Below are positions 21,842-30,356 of a stretch of 33,696 bases of DNA, piece by piece (within the stretch, counting starts at the first letter, position 1; each line of letters begins with the position of its first letter). The DNA is from Pseudomonadota bacterium. GTDB lineage: Bacteria > Pseudomonadota > Gammaproteobacteria > Burkholderiales > Burkholderiaceae. The notes below the pieces were generated by a model. It was not told where the DNA came from. It saw only the letters and a program-made list of their open reading frames with translations, and made no database searches. The position numbers and the translations under genes are program-made. The stretch spans positions 1-33,696 of the forward strand of contig JAEZQX010000445.1 in the NCBI GenBank assembly GCA_023441105.1. The letters run 5' to 3'.

Positions 21842-23103
21842 CCAAGCAGATGACCCGGCTCCACGCGGACCATGCGCCCGTTCTGCCGGCCCGGCGACGC
21901 GGTCTCCTGATCGGTGCCGGGGCGCTCGCCGCGGCCGGCTGGACTGCCGGGTCGGGCGGCAGCTGGTGGCTGCGTCCGGCCTGGGGCCAGGGCAAGAGTC
22001 CGATCAGGATGGGCATTGCCACCGACATCACCGGACCTATCGCGCCGTCGGGGAACTCGAACTGGCAGGTCGCGCAGTTCGCGGTCGAGCAGATCAACCA
22101 GGGTGGCGGCATCAACGGCCGCCCGGTCGAGCTCTTCCTGGAAGACACGGCGTCCGATCCGAAGACCGCCGTCGGCAATGTCCGCAAGCTGATCCAGCAA
22201 CACAAGGTCAACGTGGTGCTGGGCGGCATCACGAGTGCGATGCGCCAGGCCATCAAGGACCCCATCGTCAACCGCGGACGCACGCTCTACATCTATCCGC
22301 AGCTGTACGAAGGCCAGGAATGCACCCCGCACCTCTACAACGTCGGCCCGACGCCCGCCCAGCAATGCGACGAGCTGATTCCCTACGTCATCAGGAAGCT
22401 GGGCAAGAAGCGCTTCGCGATGCCGTCGGCGAACTATGTCTGGCCCCAGCTGCTGAACAAGTACGCCCGCAAGGTGATCGAAGCCAACGGTGGCGAAGTC
22501 GTCTTCGAGGAGTACTACCCGCTGGACCAGCCCGAATACTCCGCGACAATCGCCAAGATCCGGGACGGCAAGGTCGATTGCGTGTTCAGCACCGTCATCC
22601 CGCCCGGCGTGCAGCCCTTCATGAAGCAGCTCTACGAATCCGGCTACCAGCGCAACGGCGGCGCCGTCGCCTGCCTGTACTACGACGAGAACTCGCTCAA
22701 CTTCCATCCGCCGCACGAACTCGATGGGCTCCTGAGCTGCCTGGACTTCTTCCATAGCGTAGAGGACCCGTACAGCAGGGAGCTGCTTGCCGGCTACAAC
22801 AAGAAGTTCCCGGACTCCAAGTTCCTCTTCACCGCCGGCAGCGCATCGACGGGAATGTATCGCGGCATCCGCTTCTACGAGGCGGCGGTCAAGGCGACCA
22901 ATGGCGATCTTGCCCGCGAGGCCGTCTCCGCGGCCTTGGACAAGGCCAGCCTCGCGCGGGGGCCGGGCGGCGGCGCGGAGATGGTGCCCGGCAAGATGCA
23001 TTGCAAGATGAACATGTACATCGGGCAGTGCAAGGCCAGCGCCGGCAGGCTGCGCTACGACATCGCCGGGACCTACCCGATGGTCGACCCGAAGGAGTGT
23101 TGA
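21838..23103 (+). CDS. UrtA/AmiC-family substrate-binding protein (system 2), Tat-like signal
   Basis: Exported binding protein of the urea/amide Peripla_BP_5 family, 421 aa. The leader contains ARRRGLLIGAGALAAAGW, an RR-x-L-L pattern like a twin-arginine signal rather than a plain Sec one. The mature fold begins with IRMGIATDITGPIAPSG, then GGGINGRPVELFLEDTASDP and GGITSAMRQAIKDPI. The NYVWPQLLNKYAR segment is where related proteins contact ligand or hinge. SD AGGAGG is excellent. It should bind an amide- or urea-like compound for system 2; specificity is inferred from the family and the nitrilase next door. It ends 14 bp before LivM. Confidence 0.92.
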   Translation: MTKQMTRLHADHAPVLPARRRGLLIGAGALAAAGWTAGSGGSWWLRPAWGQGKSPIRMGIATDITGPIAPSGNSNWQVAQFAVEQINQGGGINGRPVELFLEDTASDPKTAVGNVRKLIQQHKVNVVLGGITSAMRQAIKDPIVNRGRTLYIYPQLYEGQECTPHLYNVGPTPAQQCDELIPYVIRKLGKKRFAMPSANYVWPQLLNKYARKVIEANGGEVVFEEYYPLDQPEYSATIAKIRDGKVDCVFSTVIPPGVQPFMKQLYESGYQRNGGAVACLYYDENSLNFHPPHELDGLLSCLDFFHSVEDPYSRELLAGYNKKFPDSKFLFTAGSASTGMYRGIRFYEAAVKATNGDLAREAVSAALDKASLARGPGGGAEMVPGKMHCKMNMYIGQCKASAGRLRYDIAGTYPMVDPKEC

Positions 23104-23117
23104 CCGGCAACTCGTCG

Positions 23118-24149
23118 ATGGCCGGCCGGCGAGTGCTGCCGGTCATCGAAGCCGTCACCCTGGTCGTCGCGCTGGTGACGCCGCTGCTGCTTGCCGAGCG
23201 TCCGGAGCTGGTGACGCTGGCGACCAACGTGCTGATCCTGTCGTTGCTGGCGATCAGCTTCGACCTGTGCTGGGGCTACTCCGGGATCATGAGCTTCGGA
23301 CAGGCGCTGTTCTTCGGCGTCGCCGGCTACATCGTCGCGCTGGTGGGCCGGGACCTCGGGTTCAGCCACGCCTGGGGCACGCTGCCGCTGGCCATGGCGG
23401 TGGGCCTGCTGCTCGCCTTCGTCTTCGCAGCGTTCCTGCTGCTGGGACGACGCACGCCGACGGTGATCTTCGTCGCCCTCGGCACGCTGACCGGGTCCTA
23501 TGCGGCCGAGCGGCTGGTCTCCGGCTGGCAGTATGTCGGCGCCGGCAATGGCCTGTCGGCGGTGAAGCTGCTGCAGATCGGCAGCATCGAACTGGTGGAA
23601 GGCACGGCCTTCTACTTCCTCGCGCTGATCCTGCTGCTTGCCTGCTATCTCGCTGCCCGCTACCTGGCTCGCTCGCAGTTCGGGCTGGTGCTCGCCGGCA
23701 TGCGGCAGAACGAGGAACGCCTGGCGTTCTTCGGCTACCGGGTGCAGCTGTTCAAAGCCCTGATTTTCTCGTTTGCCGGGCTCATCGCCGGCCTGTCGGG
23801 TGCGCTGTTCGCCTACCACCAGGGGTTCATCGGACCGGGCAGCATGGGGCCGGGGCTCTCCACGGTCGCGGTGCTCTACTGCCTGTTCGGCGGCACCGGA
23901 ACCCTGATCGGACCGGTCCTGGGGACGCTGCTCATCGAGGTCATCAGCTACGTGCTCGCCGACCAGGAGGAGATCAGGCAATACTGGCCGGTGATCCTGG
24001 GGATCGTGCTGCTGGTGGTGGTGATGTTCAAGCCCAGCGGGCTGCTCGGATTCCTGGTCACGGAACGCGAAAGGATCGGCTCCTATGGCGGCCCGCGGGA
24101 CGACCGCGGTCCGCCGGCGGGCGAGTCCGGACGCATCGACCGGAGCTAG
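23118..24149 (+). CDS. LivM/UrtC-type ABC transporter permease (system 2)
   Basis: BPD_transp_2 permease, 343 aa from ATG 23118. Landmarks are SFDLCWGYSGIMSFGQALFF near residue 50, GMRQNEERLAFFGYRV as the ATPase-coupling loop and GGTGTLIGPVLGTLLIEV. The first residues VLPVIEAVTLVVALVTPLLL form helix one. The start is uncertain: GTG 23097 and TTG 23100 overlap the preceding stop, but none of these starts has a good SD. The C-terminus is a hydrophilic Arg/Gly tail. Ends 4 bp before LivG. Confidence 0.92.
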   Translation: MAGRRVLPVIEAVTLVVALVTPLLLAERPELVTLATNVLILSLLAISFDLCWGYSGIMSFGQALFFGVAGYIVALVGRDLGFSHAWGTLPLAMAVGLLLAFVFAAFLLLGRRTPTVIFVALGTLTGSYAAERLVSGWQYVGAGNGLSAVKLLQIGSIELVEGTAFYFLALILLLACYLAARYLARSQFGLVLAGMRQNEERLAFFGYRVQLFKALIFSFAGLIAGLSGALFAYHQGFIGPGSMGPGLSTVAVLYCLFGGTGTLIGPVLGTLLIEVISYVLADQEEIRQYWPVILGIVLLVVVMFKPSGLLGFLVTERERIGSYGGPRDDRGPPAGESGRIDRS

Positions 24150-24153
24150 AGCG

Positions 24154-24891
24154 ATGGCCGCCTTGCTCGAAGTACGGGCGGTGCGCAAGAAGTTCGGCAC
24201 GCTGCAGGCTCTTGCCGGGGTGGACCTCGACGTCCGGCAGGGCACGTTCCATGGCTTGATCGGGCCGAACGGCTCGGGCAAGAGCACGCTGCTGAAGGCG
24301 ATCGCCGGCGCACATATGCCGACTTCCGGGGCGATCAGCTTTGCGGGGCGCGACATCACCCGGCTGACGCCCTACGAGCGTGCGCGGATCGGCATGAGCC
24401 TGAAGTTCCAGATCACCGCGGTCCTGCGCGAGTTGTCCGTGTACGACAACGTCCTGCTCGCGCTGCAGTCGAGCCAGGGCGTATGGTCGCTGATCCGTTC
24501 CTCGCGCCGGCGCGCCTTGCGCGACGAGGTCATGACGGCGTTGGAGCGCTTTCGTCTCGCCTCCCGCGCCGACCGCCTGGCCGGCTCCCTCAGCCACGGC
24601 GAGCAGCAATGGCTGGAGATCTCGATGGCACTGGCGCCGCGCCCGAAGCTGCTGCTGCTGGACGAACCGACCGGCGGCATGAGTCCGGAAGAACGCCGGG
24701 TCACCGGCGAGCTGCTGGCACCGATCCGCTCCGAATGCACGCTGGTGATCGTCGAGCACGACCTCGACTTCATCCGCGACTTCTGCGACGTGCTGACGGT
24801 CCTCGACCAGGGTCGCATCCTCGATACCGGCACCGTGGAGCAGATCCAGCATTCTCCCAAGGTGCAGGAAGTCTATACGACCCGAGTCTGA
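24154..24891 (+). CDS. LivG/UrtD-type ABC transporter ATP-binding protein (system 2)
   Basis: ATPase of 245 aa with Walker A GPNGSGKS, signature LSHGEQQW, Walker B KLLLLDEP and TGGMSPEE, and switch His in VIVEHDLDFI. The MSLKFQITAVLRELSVYDNV segment is the UrtD/LivG-type Q-loop region. ATG 24154 has GGAG nine bases upstream. It ends 12 bp before LivF. Pairs with LivF to power the LivH/LivM-like pore. Confidence 0.95.
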   Translation: MAALLEVRAVRKKFGTLQALAGVDLDVRQGTFHGLIGPNGSGKSTLLKAIAGAHMPTSGAISFAGRDITRLTPYERARIGMSLKFQITAVLRELSVYDNVLLALQSSQGVWSLIRSSRRRALRDEVMTALERFRLASRADRLAGSLSHGEQQWLEISMALAPRPKLLLLDEPTGGMSPEERRVTGELLAPIRSECTLVIVEHDLDFIRDFCDVLTVLDQGRILDTGTVEQIQHSPKVQEVYTTRV

Positions 24892-24903
24892 AGCTGCCCG
24901 ACG

Positions 24904-25602
24904 ATGGATAGTGCCCCCGTATTGACGACCCAGGGCTTGTGCGCCGGCTATGGCCGCAGCCAGGTCCTGTTCGGTGTTTCGATGCAGGCACCGCGAACCG
25001 GCGCGATCGCGGTGCTCGGCCGCAACGGTGCCGGCAAATCGACGCTGCTCAAGACGCTGGCCGGCGAGCTCACGCCGATGTCGGGCGAGATCTGCCTCGA
25101 TGCGGCCCGGATCGACGCGATGGCGATGGAGCGCCGCGCCCGCGCCGGGATCGGCTACGTCCCGCAGGAGCACTCGGTATTCGCCGGCCTGTCGGTGAAG
25201 GAGAACCTGCTGCTCGGCGCAAATGGACGGCGGACGCGCGACATCGAGGAGGTCCTGCAGATCTTCCCCAAGCTCGCCGCGCGGCTGGGACAGACTGCCG
25301 GCACGTTGTCCGGCGGCGAACGCAAGATGCTGGCGATCAGCCGGGCGTTGCTCGGCCACCCCAGGCTGCTGATGCTCGATGAGCCGACCGAAGGCGTGTG
25401 GATCGGGGTGATCGAGGAGATCGCCGAGCAGCTGGAGAAGCTGGCCACGACGATGAGCGTGATCCTCGTCGAGCAGCATCTCGCCCTCGCCTTGCGGGTG
25501 ACCCGCTACGCCTACGTCATGGACCGGGGCCGGATTGCACTGCAGGGACCCTCGCAGCAGGTCCGCGACGACCCGTCGCTCATCCGCTACCTGTCGCCCT
25601 GA
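24904..25602 (+). CDS. LivF/UrtE-type ABC transporter ATP-binding protein (system 2)
   Basis: ATPase of 232 aa with Walker A GRNGAGKS, signature LSGGERKM, Walker B RLLMLDEPTEG and VEQHLALAL. After DEPTEG most LivF/UrtE proteins have (L/I)(A/Q)P; here it is VWIGVI, a local deviation whose effect is unknown. Last gene of the plus-strand operon; its stop is only 7 bp from the stop of the convergent LivF at 25610, and no terminator hairpin fits between. Confidence 0.95.
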   Translation: MDSAPVLTTQGLCAGYGRSQVLFGVSMQAPRTGAIAVLGRNGAGKSTLLKTLAGELTPMSGEICLDAARIDAMAMERRARAGIGYVPQEHSVFAGLSVKENLLLGANGRRTRDIEEVLQIFPKLAARLGQTAGTLSGGERKMLAISRALLGHPRLLMLDEPTEGVWIGVIEEIAEQLEKLATTMSVILVEQHLALALRVTRYAYVMDRGRIALQGPSQQVRDDPSLIRYLSP

Positions 25603-25609
25603 AAGCCGG

Positions 25610-26323
25610 TCAGATCAGCAGGCTGCGCCGCACCGCCTCGGGATCCGCTGCCTCGTGCGGTGCCAGATGCCGCACCACCCGGCCCTTCTCCACCACGTAG
25701 GCGCGCTCGCTCAACGCCATGATGGTGTCCAGGTTCTGCTCGACGAACAGGATGGTGCTGCCGAGCTCGTCGCGGATCGCCTTGAGCGTCTCGCAGATGC
25801 CTTGCACGATGGAAGGCTGGACGCCTTCGGATGGCTCGTCGAGCAGGATCAGCGCCGGATTGCCGATCAGGGCGCGCCCGATAGCGAGTTGCTGCTGCTC
25901 GCCACCGCTCATCGTTCCCGCCTGCTGGCGCTGCCGCTCCCGCAGCTTCGGGAAGTAGCGATAGACGACATCGTCGAGCTTGCGGCCGCCGGTGCCGCCA
26001 ACCAGGCGCCCGACTACGAGATTCTCCGCGACGGTGAGCCGCGGGAAGACTTCGCGCCCCTGCGGCACGTAGCCGATGCCGAGCCGGGCGCGGGCATCGG
26101 CGCTCAGTCGCGTGATGTCCCGGCCTTGGCATTCGATCCTGCCTTCGGTGACCGGCAGCTGGCCCATGAGGCAGCGCAGGATGGTGGTCTTGCCCACGCC
26201 GTTGCGGCCGATGATGCTGACGATCTCGCCGGGCCTGAGCTCGAGATCGATGCCCTGGAGGATCGGCGTCTGTCCATAGCCGGCGCGCAGGCCGGTGATC
26301 CGCAGTGCCGCTTCAGTTGCCAT
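25610..26323 (-). CDS. LivF/UrtE-type ABC transporter ATP-binding protein (system 3)
   Basis: ATPase of 237 aa: Walker A GRNGVGKT, signature MSGGEQQQ, Walker B ALILLDEPSEGVQPSIV and FVEQNLDTI, all of the UrtE/LivF type. Its start overlaps the LivG stop by 11 bp, so translation is coupled. Last gene of the long minus-strand run from the right edge. Confidence 0.95.
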   Translation of the reverse strand: MATEAALRITGLRAGYGQTPILQGIDLELRPGEIVSIIGRNGVGKTTILRCLMGQLPVTEGRIECQGRDITRLSADARARLGIGYVPQGREVFPRLTVAENLVVGRLVGGTGGRKLDDVVYRYFPKLRERQRQQAGTMSGGEQQQLAIGRALIGNPALILLDEPSEGVQPSIVQGICETLKAIRDELGSTILFVEQNLDTIMALSERAYVVEKGRVVRHLAPHEAADPEAVRRSLLI

Positions 26324-27035
26324 GGCCCTTGCCCAGGTAGATTTCCGCCACCCGCGGATCGGCGACGATCGCGCCGATGCTGTCCTGCGCGAACACCCGG
26401 CCCAGATGCAGGACGGTGACCTTCTGCGCGATCTGGCGGATGAAGGTCATGTCGTGCTCGACCACCAGAACCGTCATGCCGTCGCGATTGAGGCGCTGGA
26501 TCAGCTCGCCGGTACGGAAGGTCTCTTCCGGCGACATGCCGGCGGTCGGCTCGTCGAGCAGCAGCAGCTTCGGCTGCAGCGCCAGCGCCATGCCGATCTC
26601 CAGCCACTGCTGCTGGCCGTGCGACAGGCTCGCTGCCGTCTGTTCGGCCTGCGCCTGCAGCTCCAGCAGCGCCATCAGGCGCCGGGCCTCGGCGTCGATG
26701 GCGGCCTTCGCCAGTCGCTGCTGCAGGGCGATCACCAGGTTCTGCCGCACCGGCAGCTCGCGAAAGATGCTGGGGACCTGCATCTTGATGCTCATGCCCC
26801 GGCGCACGCGCTCGAACGGCTTGCGCGTGGTGACGTCCTCGCCGAGGAACATCACGTTGCCCGCCGACGGCTCGTAGGTGCCGACCATGAGCTTGAACAG
26901 CGTGCTCTTCCCGGCGCCGTTGGGGCCGATCAGGCAATGGATCTCGCCGGCGTCGATTGCCAGGTCGACGTCCACCAGCACCTTGGCGCCGCCGAAGTGC
27001 TTGTGCAGGGAACGGACCTCGAGGATCGACGTCAT
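26313..27035 (-). CDS. LivG/UrtD-type ABC transporter ATP-binding protein (system 3)
   Basis: ATPase of 240 aa: Walker A GPNGAGKS, signature LSHGQQQW, Walker B KLLLLDEPTAGMSPEET, switch His in VVEHDMTFI and the MSIKMQVPSIFRELPVRQNL segment. This Q-loop region and the SHGQQQ signature resemble UrtD. ATG 27035 overlaps the LivM stop (ATGA). A much longer open frame upstream in the same phase is a shadow inside LivM. Confidence 0.95.
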   Translation of the reverse strand: MTSILEVRSLHKHFGGAKVLVDVDLAIDAGEIHCLIGPNGAGKSTLFKLMVGTYEPSAGNVMFLGEDVTTRKPFERVRRGMSIKMQVPSIFRELPVRQNLVIALQQRLAKAAIDAEARRLMALLELQAQAEQTAASLSHGQQQWLEIGMALALQPKLLLLDEPTAGMSPEETFRTGELIQRLNRDGMTVLVVEHDMTFIRQIAQKVTVLHLGRVFAQDSIGAIVADPRVAEIYLGKGHGN

Positions 27036-28114
27036 GAAGGATTGCGCTGGGGATGGTTCGGCTCGATCGTCCTGGCCGGCGGCCGACTGCCGCTGCGGCG
27101 CAACCATTGACCGACGCCGGCGACGAACCCCGAAGGTACGAACAGCACGGTCACCAGCAGCAGCAAGCCCATGAGGATCAGCGCGTACTGCTGGCTGTAC
27201 ACCGTCAGCGCCTGGAAGGAAAGCAGCAGGATGAAGGTGCCGACGAGCGTCGCCGTCAGGTCGGCGCGGCCGCTGAAGGCCACCCAGATGATCGGCATGG
27301 CGGCGGCCGGCAGTCCCATGATGGCCGGCGTGATGAATTGGCCCCAGGCGGTGTAGAGCCCGCCGCTGAGCGCGGCCAGCCCGCTGCCGAGCACGAAGAC
27401 CGCCAGCTGGTAGCGGCGCACGTCGTAGCCCAGCAGTTCGGCACGCAGCGGATCCTCGCGGATCGCCACCAGCACGTTGCCGAAGCGGCCGTTCACCAGC
27501 CAGCGCAGCCCCAGGTAGGTGGACAGCAACATGGCCAGGACCACGTAGTAGAGGAGGGTGCCCTCGAGCGGGACGGGGCCGCCGAACCAGGGCAGCTCCA
27601 GCGGCGGCATGCCCCCCATGCCGTTGTAGCCGTTGAAGCGGGCACGGCCGATCGCCCATTCCGGCCCGGCGGTCTGGCCCATGAAGGCCGCCAGCGCCAG
27701 CGTGGTTGCGAAGGTGACGATGCCGAAGTAGACCCCGCCGACCCGGCCGTAGATCATGAAGTAGCCGAGCAACGCGGCGAACGCGGCGGAGATCGCGACG
27801 GCTGCGGCAAGCGACAGCAGCGTGGTGCCGCCGGCGGCGCCGAGGTTGATGGAGATGACACCGTACCCGTAGCCGGCCACCCCGAAGAAGGCCATCTGGC
27901 CGAAGGACAGGATGCCGGTATAGCCCCACATCAACGACAGGCCGAGCGCGGCGAAGATCCAGATCAGGAAGTAGGCGGTGTTGCCCACGTCGTAGGGGTC
28001 GAAGCCGAGCGGATAGCCGATCGCCAGCAGAACCACCACGCAGAAGGCGCTCCAGAAGGCTCGCCCGTTGCCCATCGTCTGTGGCCCGTTGAGGGCGCGC
28101 AGCACGTTTCGCAT
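27032..28114 (-). CDS. LivM/UrtC-type ABC transporter permease (system 3)
   Basis: BPD_transp_2 permease, 360 aa. Landmarks are GLSLMWGYTGILSFGQMAFF (first conserved helix pair), an extended aromatic/Gly loop with YNGMGGMPPLELPWF near residues 155-175 that is typical of UrtC, AIREDPLRAELLGYDV as the ATPase-contact loop, and a C-terminal VLFVPSGFVAG stretch. ATG 28114 is chosen with TGAGGAC upstream; an ATG at 28159 would overlap the LivH gene. Starts 10 bp after LivH. Confidence 0.94.
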   Translation of the reverse strand: MRNVLRALNGPQTMGNGRAFWSAFCVVVLLAIGYPLGFDPYDVGNTAYFLIWIFAALGLSLMWGYTGILSFGQMAFFGVAGYGYGVISINLGAAGGTTLLSLAAAVAISAAFAALLGYFMIYGRVGGVYFGIVTFATTLALAAFMGQTAGPEWAIGRARFNGYNGMGGMPPLELPWFGGPVPLEGTLLYYVVLAMLLSTYLGLRWLVNGRFGNVLVAIREDPLRAELLGYDVRRYQLAVFVLGSGLAALSGGLYTAWGQFITPAIMGLPAAAMPIIWVAFSGRADLTATLVGTFILLLSFQALTVYSQQYALILMGLLLLVTVLFVPSGFVAGVGQWLRRSGSRPPARTIEPNHPQRNPS

Positions 28115-28124
28115 CGTCAGGTCC

Positions 28125-28991
28125 TCAGCGCGCGCGGCGCGCCACCCAGCCGGAGACACCCTGCGGAAGGACGCGGATCACCAGGATCACGGCGATGAGC
28201 ATGCCGATCTGGCCGACGATCTGTCCCTGCCAGGCGTTGAGGGCGCTGCGGATGACGCTGAGGATGGCCGCCGCCGGCACGGTGCCGAGCAGCACGTTGG
28301 CGCCGCCGACCACCACCGTCACGAAGGCCTCGACGATGAAGGTCACGCCCATGGTCGGAATCAGCGTCATGGTCGGGGCATAGAGAGCGCCGCACAGGCC
28401 GGCCAACGCCGCGCCGATGCCGAAACTTGCCGCGTAGATGCGCGGGGTGCGCACGCCCAGCGCGCGTGCCATGCGGGCGTTCTGCATGGTCGCCCGCGCC
28501 AGGATGCCGAAGCCGGTGCGCATGAAGAGGAAGTAAATGCCGAGCATCACCACCACCGCCGCCACGAACAGCACCACGCGATAGGTCGAGAAGGTGTAGG
28601 GGCTCACCTCGAAGCTGCCGGCCGGGGTGCCGATCCCCGGCCAGCTGGATCCCAGCGTCACCAGCATGCCCTGGGTCACGATCAGGCTGATGCCCCAGGT
28701 CGCGAGGATCGAATCGAGCGGCCGGTCGTAGAGCCGGTGGATGATGGTGCGCTCGAGGATCACGCCGATGATGCCGGCGGACAAGGCGCCGCAGGCCTGC
28801 GCCACCGGCAGCGGCAGCCCGTTCTGCACGCCGATCACCGTCACGTAGATGCCGCAGGTGATGAACTCGCCGTGGGCCATGTTGATGATGCCCATCATCC
28901 CGAAGATGATGGCCAGTCCCGCCGACGCCAGGATGAGGAAGGCAAAGACGTCGGCGAACTGGAAGACGATGGAGAAGATCTCGGCGAACAT
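28125..28991 (-). CDS. LivH/UrtB-type ABC transporter permease (system 3)
   Basis: BPD_transp_2 permease of 288 aa. It has LASAGLAIIFGMMGIINMAH then GEFITCGIY, ILERTIIHRLYDRPLDSILATWGISLIVTQ (read in two blocks; the RPLDSILATWG text is characteristic of UrtB), and VVVGGANVLLGTVPAA. Eight or so membrane segments. ATG 28991, 16 bp after the binding-protein stop. The UrtB-like features support a urea/amide-type substrate for this system. Confidence 0.95.
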   Translation of the reverse strand: MFAEIFSIVFQFADVFAFLILASAGLAIIFGMMGIINMAHGEFITCGIYVTVIGVQNGLPLPVAQACGALSAGIIGVILERTIIHRLYDRPLDSILATWGISLIVTQGMLVTLGSSWPGIGTPAGSFEVSPYTFSTYRVVLFVAAVVVMLGIYFLFMRTGFGILARATMQNARMARALGVRTPRIYAASFGIGAALAGLCGALYAPTMTLIPTMGVTFIVEAFVTVVVGGANVLLGTVPAAAILSVIRSALNAWQGQIVGQIGMLIAVILVIRVLPQGVSGWVARRAR

Positions 28992-29007
28992 CAGGCGGCT
29001 TCCGCGG

Positions 29008-30252
29008 CTACTTCTTCGACGGCAGGTTCGACGGGGCGTACTGCTCCTTCGGATTGGACTTGGTCAGGTCGCAACCGACCTCGCCCAGCCAGTACGGCTT
29101 GATCTCGCCGAAGTCCTTGATGACCTTCACGGAGTGATCGGCGTTCACGCCGATCATGCGCATGTGGTGCGACGTGTGCTGGCTCTTGGGATCGATGCAG
29201 ATCTTCCCTTCTGGCGACTCGATGCAGGCGTTGCCGGTGGCGATCACCTCCCGGATCTTCGCCTTGTCGGTGGACTTGGCGGTCTCGACCAGCATCTTGT
29301 ACATGTACATGGCCACATAGGCGTTGTAGCCCATGTCGTTGATGTAGGTCTCGTTGGGGAACTTCGCATGCCAGCGCTTCTTGAAGTCCTCCGCCGCCGG
29401 CGTGTCGATCTCCTCGAACCAGTTGGCCACCGCGTGCATGTTCTGCAGGGCCGGTGGCTGGAAGCGCTTGTGCTCGAAGCCGAGCATGACCTTGATCGGG
29501 CTCGCCATGGGCAGGTTCAGCTTGGCTGCCGCAGCCTGCTCGAAGAACGAATCCTGCGCCGCGCCGACGTTGAGCATCATGAGCCAGTCGGGCTTGGCGC
29601 GCTGGATGTTCTGGATGGTCTGGCCGAACTGCGACACGCCCAGGGGAATGAATTCCTGGCCGATGACTTCGCCGCCCTCCTTCTTGAGCAGGTCGCGGGT
29701 CCATTCGGCGGTCAGCTGCCCGAAGTTGTAGTCCGCGGCCACCGTGTAGACCCGCTTGCCGAATTTCTCCACCATCCAGGGAATCAGGGTCGACAGCTGT
29801 TGCTCGGGCACCGCCCCGACGCTGATCATGTTGGCGTCACACACGCCACCCTCGTACTGGTTGGTGTAGAAGTACAGCTTGTCGGCGCGATCGACGATCG
29901 GTCGCACCGCTTCGCGCGAAGCGCTGGTGATGCCGCCAATCAGGACGTCCACCTTGTCGCGCTGGATCAGGCGCCGCGCGAATTCCTGGTAGCGCGCATT
30001 GTCACCCTGCGGATCGAGGTGCATCAGCTCGATCTGCCGCCCCATGATGCCGCCCTTCGAATTGATTTCTTCGAGAGCGAGTTGCGAGCCGTGCAGCTTC
30101 GGCATGCCCATCAAGGCGAGGTCTCCCGAAATGTCCTCGAGCAACCCGATCCTGATCTTCGCCTGGGCTGCCGCCTCCGGCGCTGCCGCAGCCAGCAGCG
30201 CTGCGGCCGAGAGTCCCGCCAGCCATGCCCTGGTCATCGCCTGCTTGCGCAT
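29008..30252 (-). CDS. UrtA-like substrate-binding protein (system 3)
   Basis: Exported binding protein of 414 aa in the urea/short-chain-amide family. The Sec signal is LAGLSAAALLAAAAPEAAAQ. The mature start is IRIGLLEDISGDLALMGMPK, followed by GGITSASREAVRPIVDRADK, YTNQYEGGVCDANM and AADYNFGQLTAEWTRDL. The C-terminal motif EGKICIDPKSQHTSHHMRM is the UrtA/FmdD signature region. SD AGGAG lies eight bases before ATG 30252. It follows the amidase by 104 bp on the same strand and starts the LivHMGF set below; probably binds the amide or ureide hydrolysed by that amidase (inferred). Confidence 0.93.
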   Translation of the reverse strand: MRKQAMTRAWLAGLSAAALLAAAAPEAAAQAKIRIGLLEDISGDLALMGMPKLHGSQLALEEINSKGGIMGRQIELMHLDPQGDNARYQEFARRLIQRDKVDVLIGGITSASREAVRPIVDRADKLYFYTNQYEGGVCDANMISVGAVPEQQLSTLIPWMVEKFGKRVYTVAADYNFGQLTAEWTRDLLKKEGGEVIGQEFIPLGVSQFGQTIQNIQRAKPDWLMMLNVGAAQDSFFEQAAAAKLNLPMASPIKVMLGFEHKRFQPPALQNMHAVANWFEEIDTPAAEDFKKRWHAKFPNETYINDMGYNAYVAMYMYKMLVETAKSTDKAKIREVIATGNACIESPEGKICIDPKSQHTSHHMRMIGVNADHSVKVIKDFGEIKPYWLGEVGCDLTKSNPKEQYAPSNLPSKK

Positions 30253-30356
30253 GATGCATTCTCCTGTTTGCCAGTCCGAGCCGTTGAGGTTAAAGAGAAG
30301 GGGCCGCCGGGCGGATGCACGCGCCGGCCGCGGGAATCTGCGCTGCATCGCCATCT

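Noticed and set aside
21166..23103. 645-codon plus-strand frame upstream of the binding-protein ATG at 21838
   Set aside because: The first 224 codons are a shadow inside LivH; homology, leader and SD all begin at ATG 21838.
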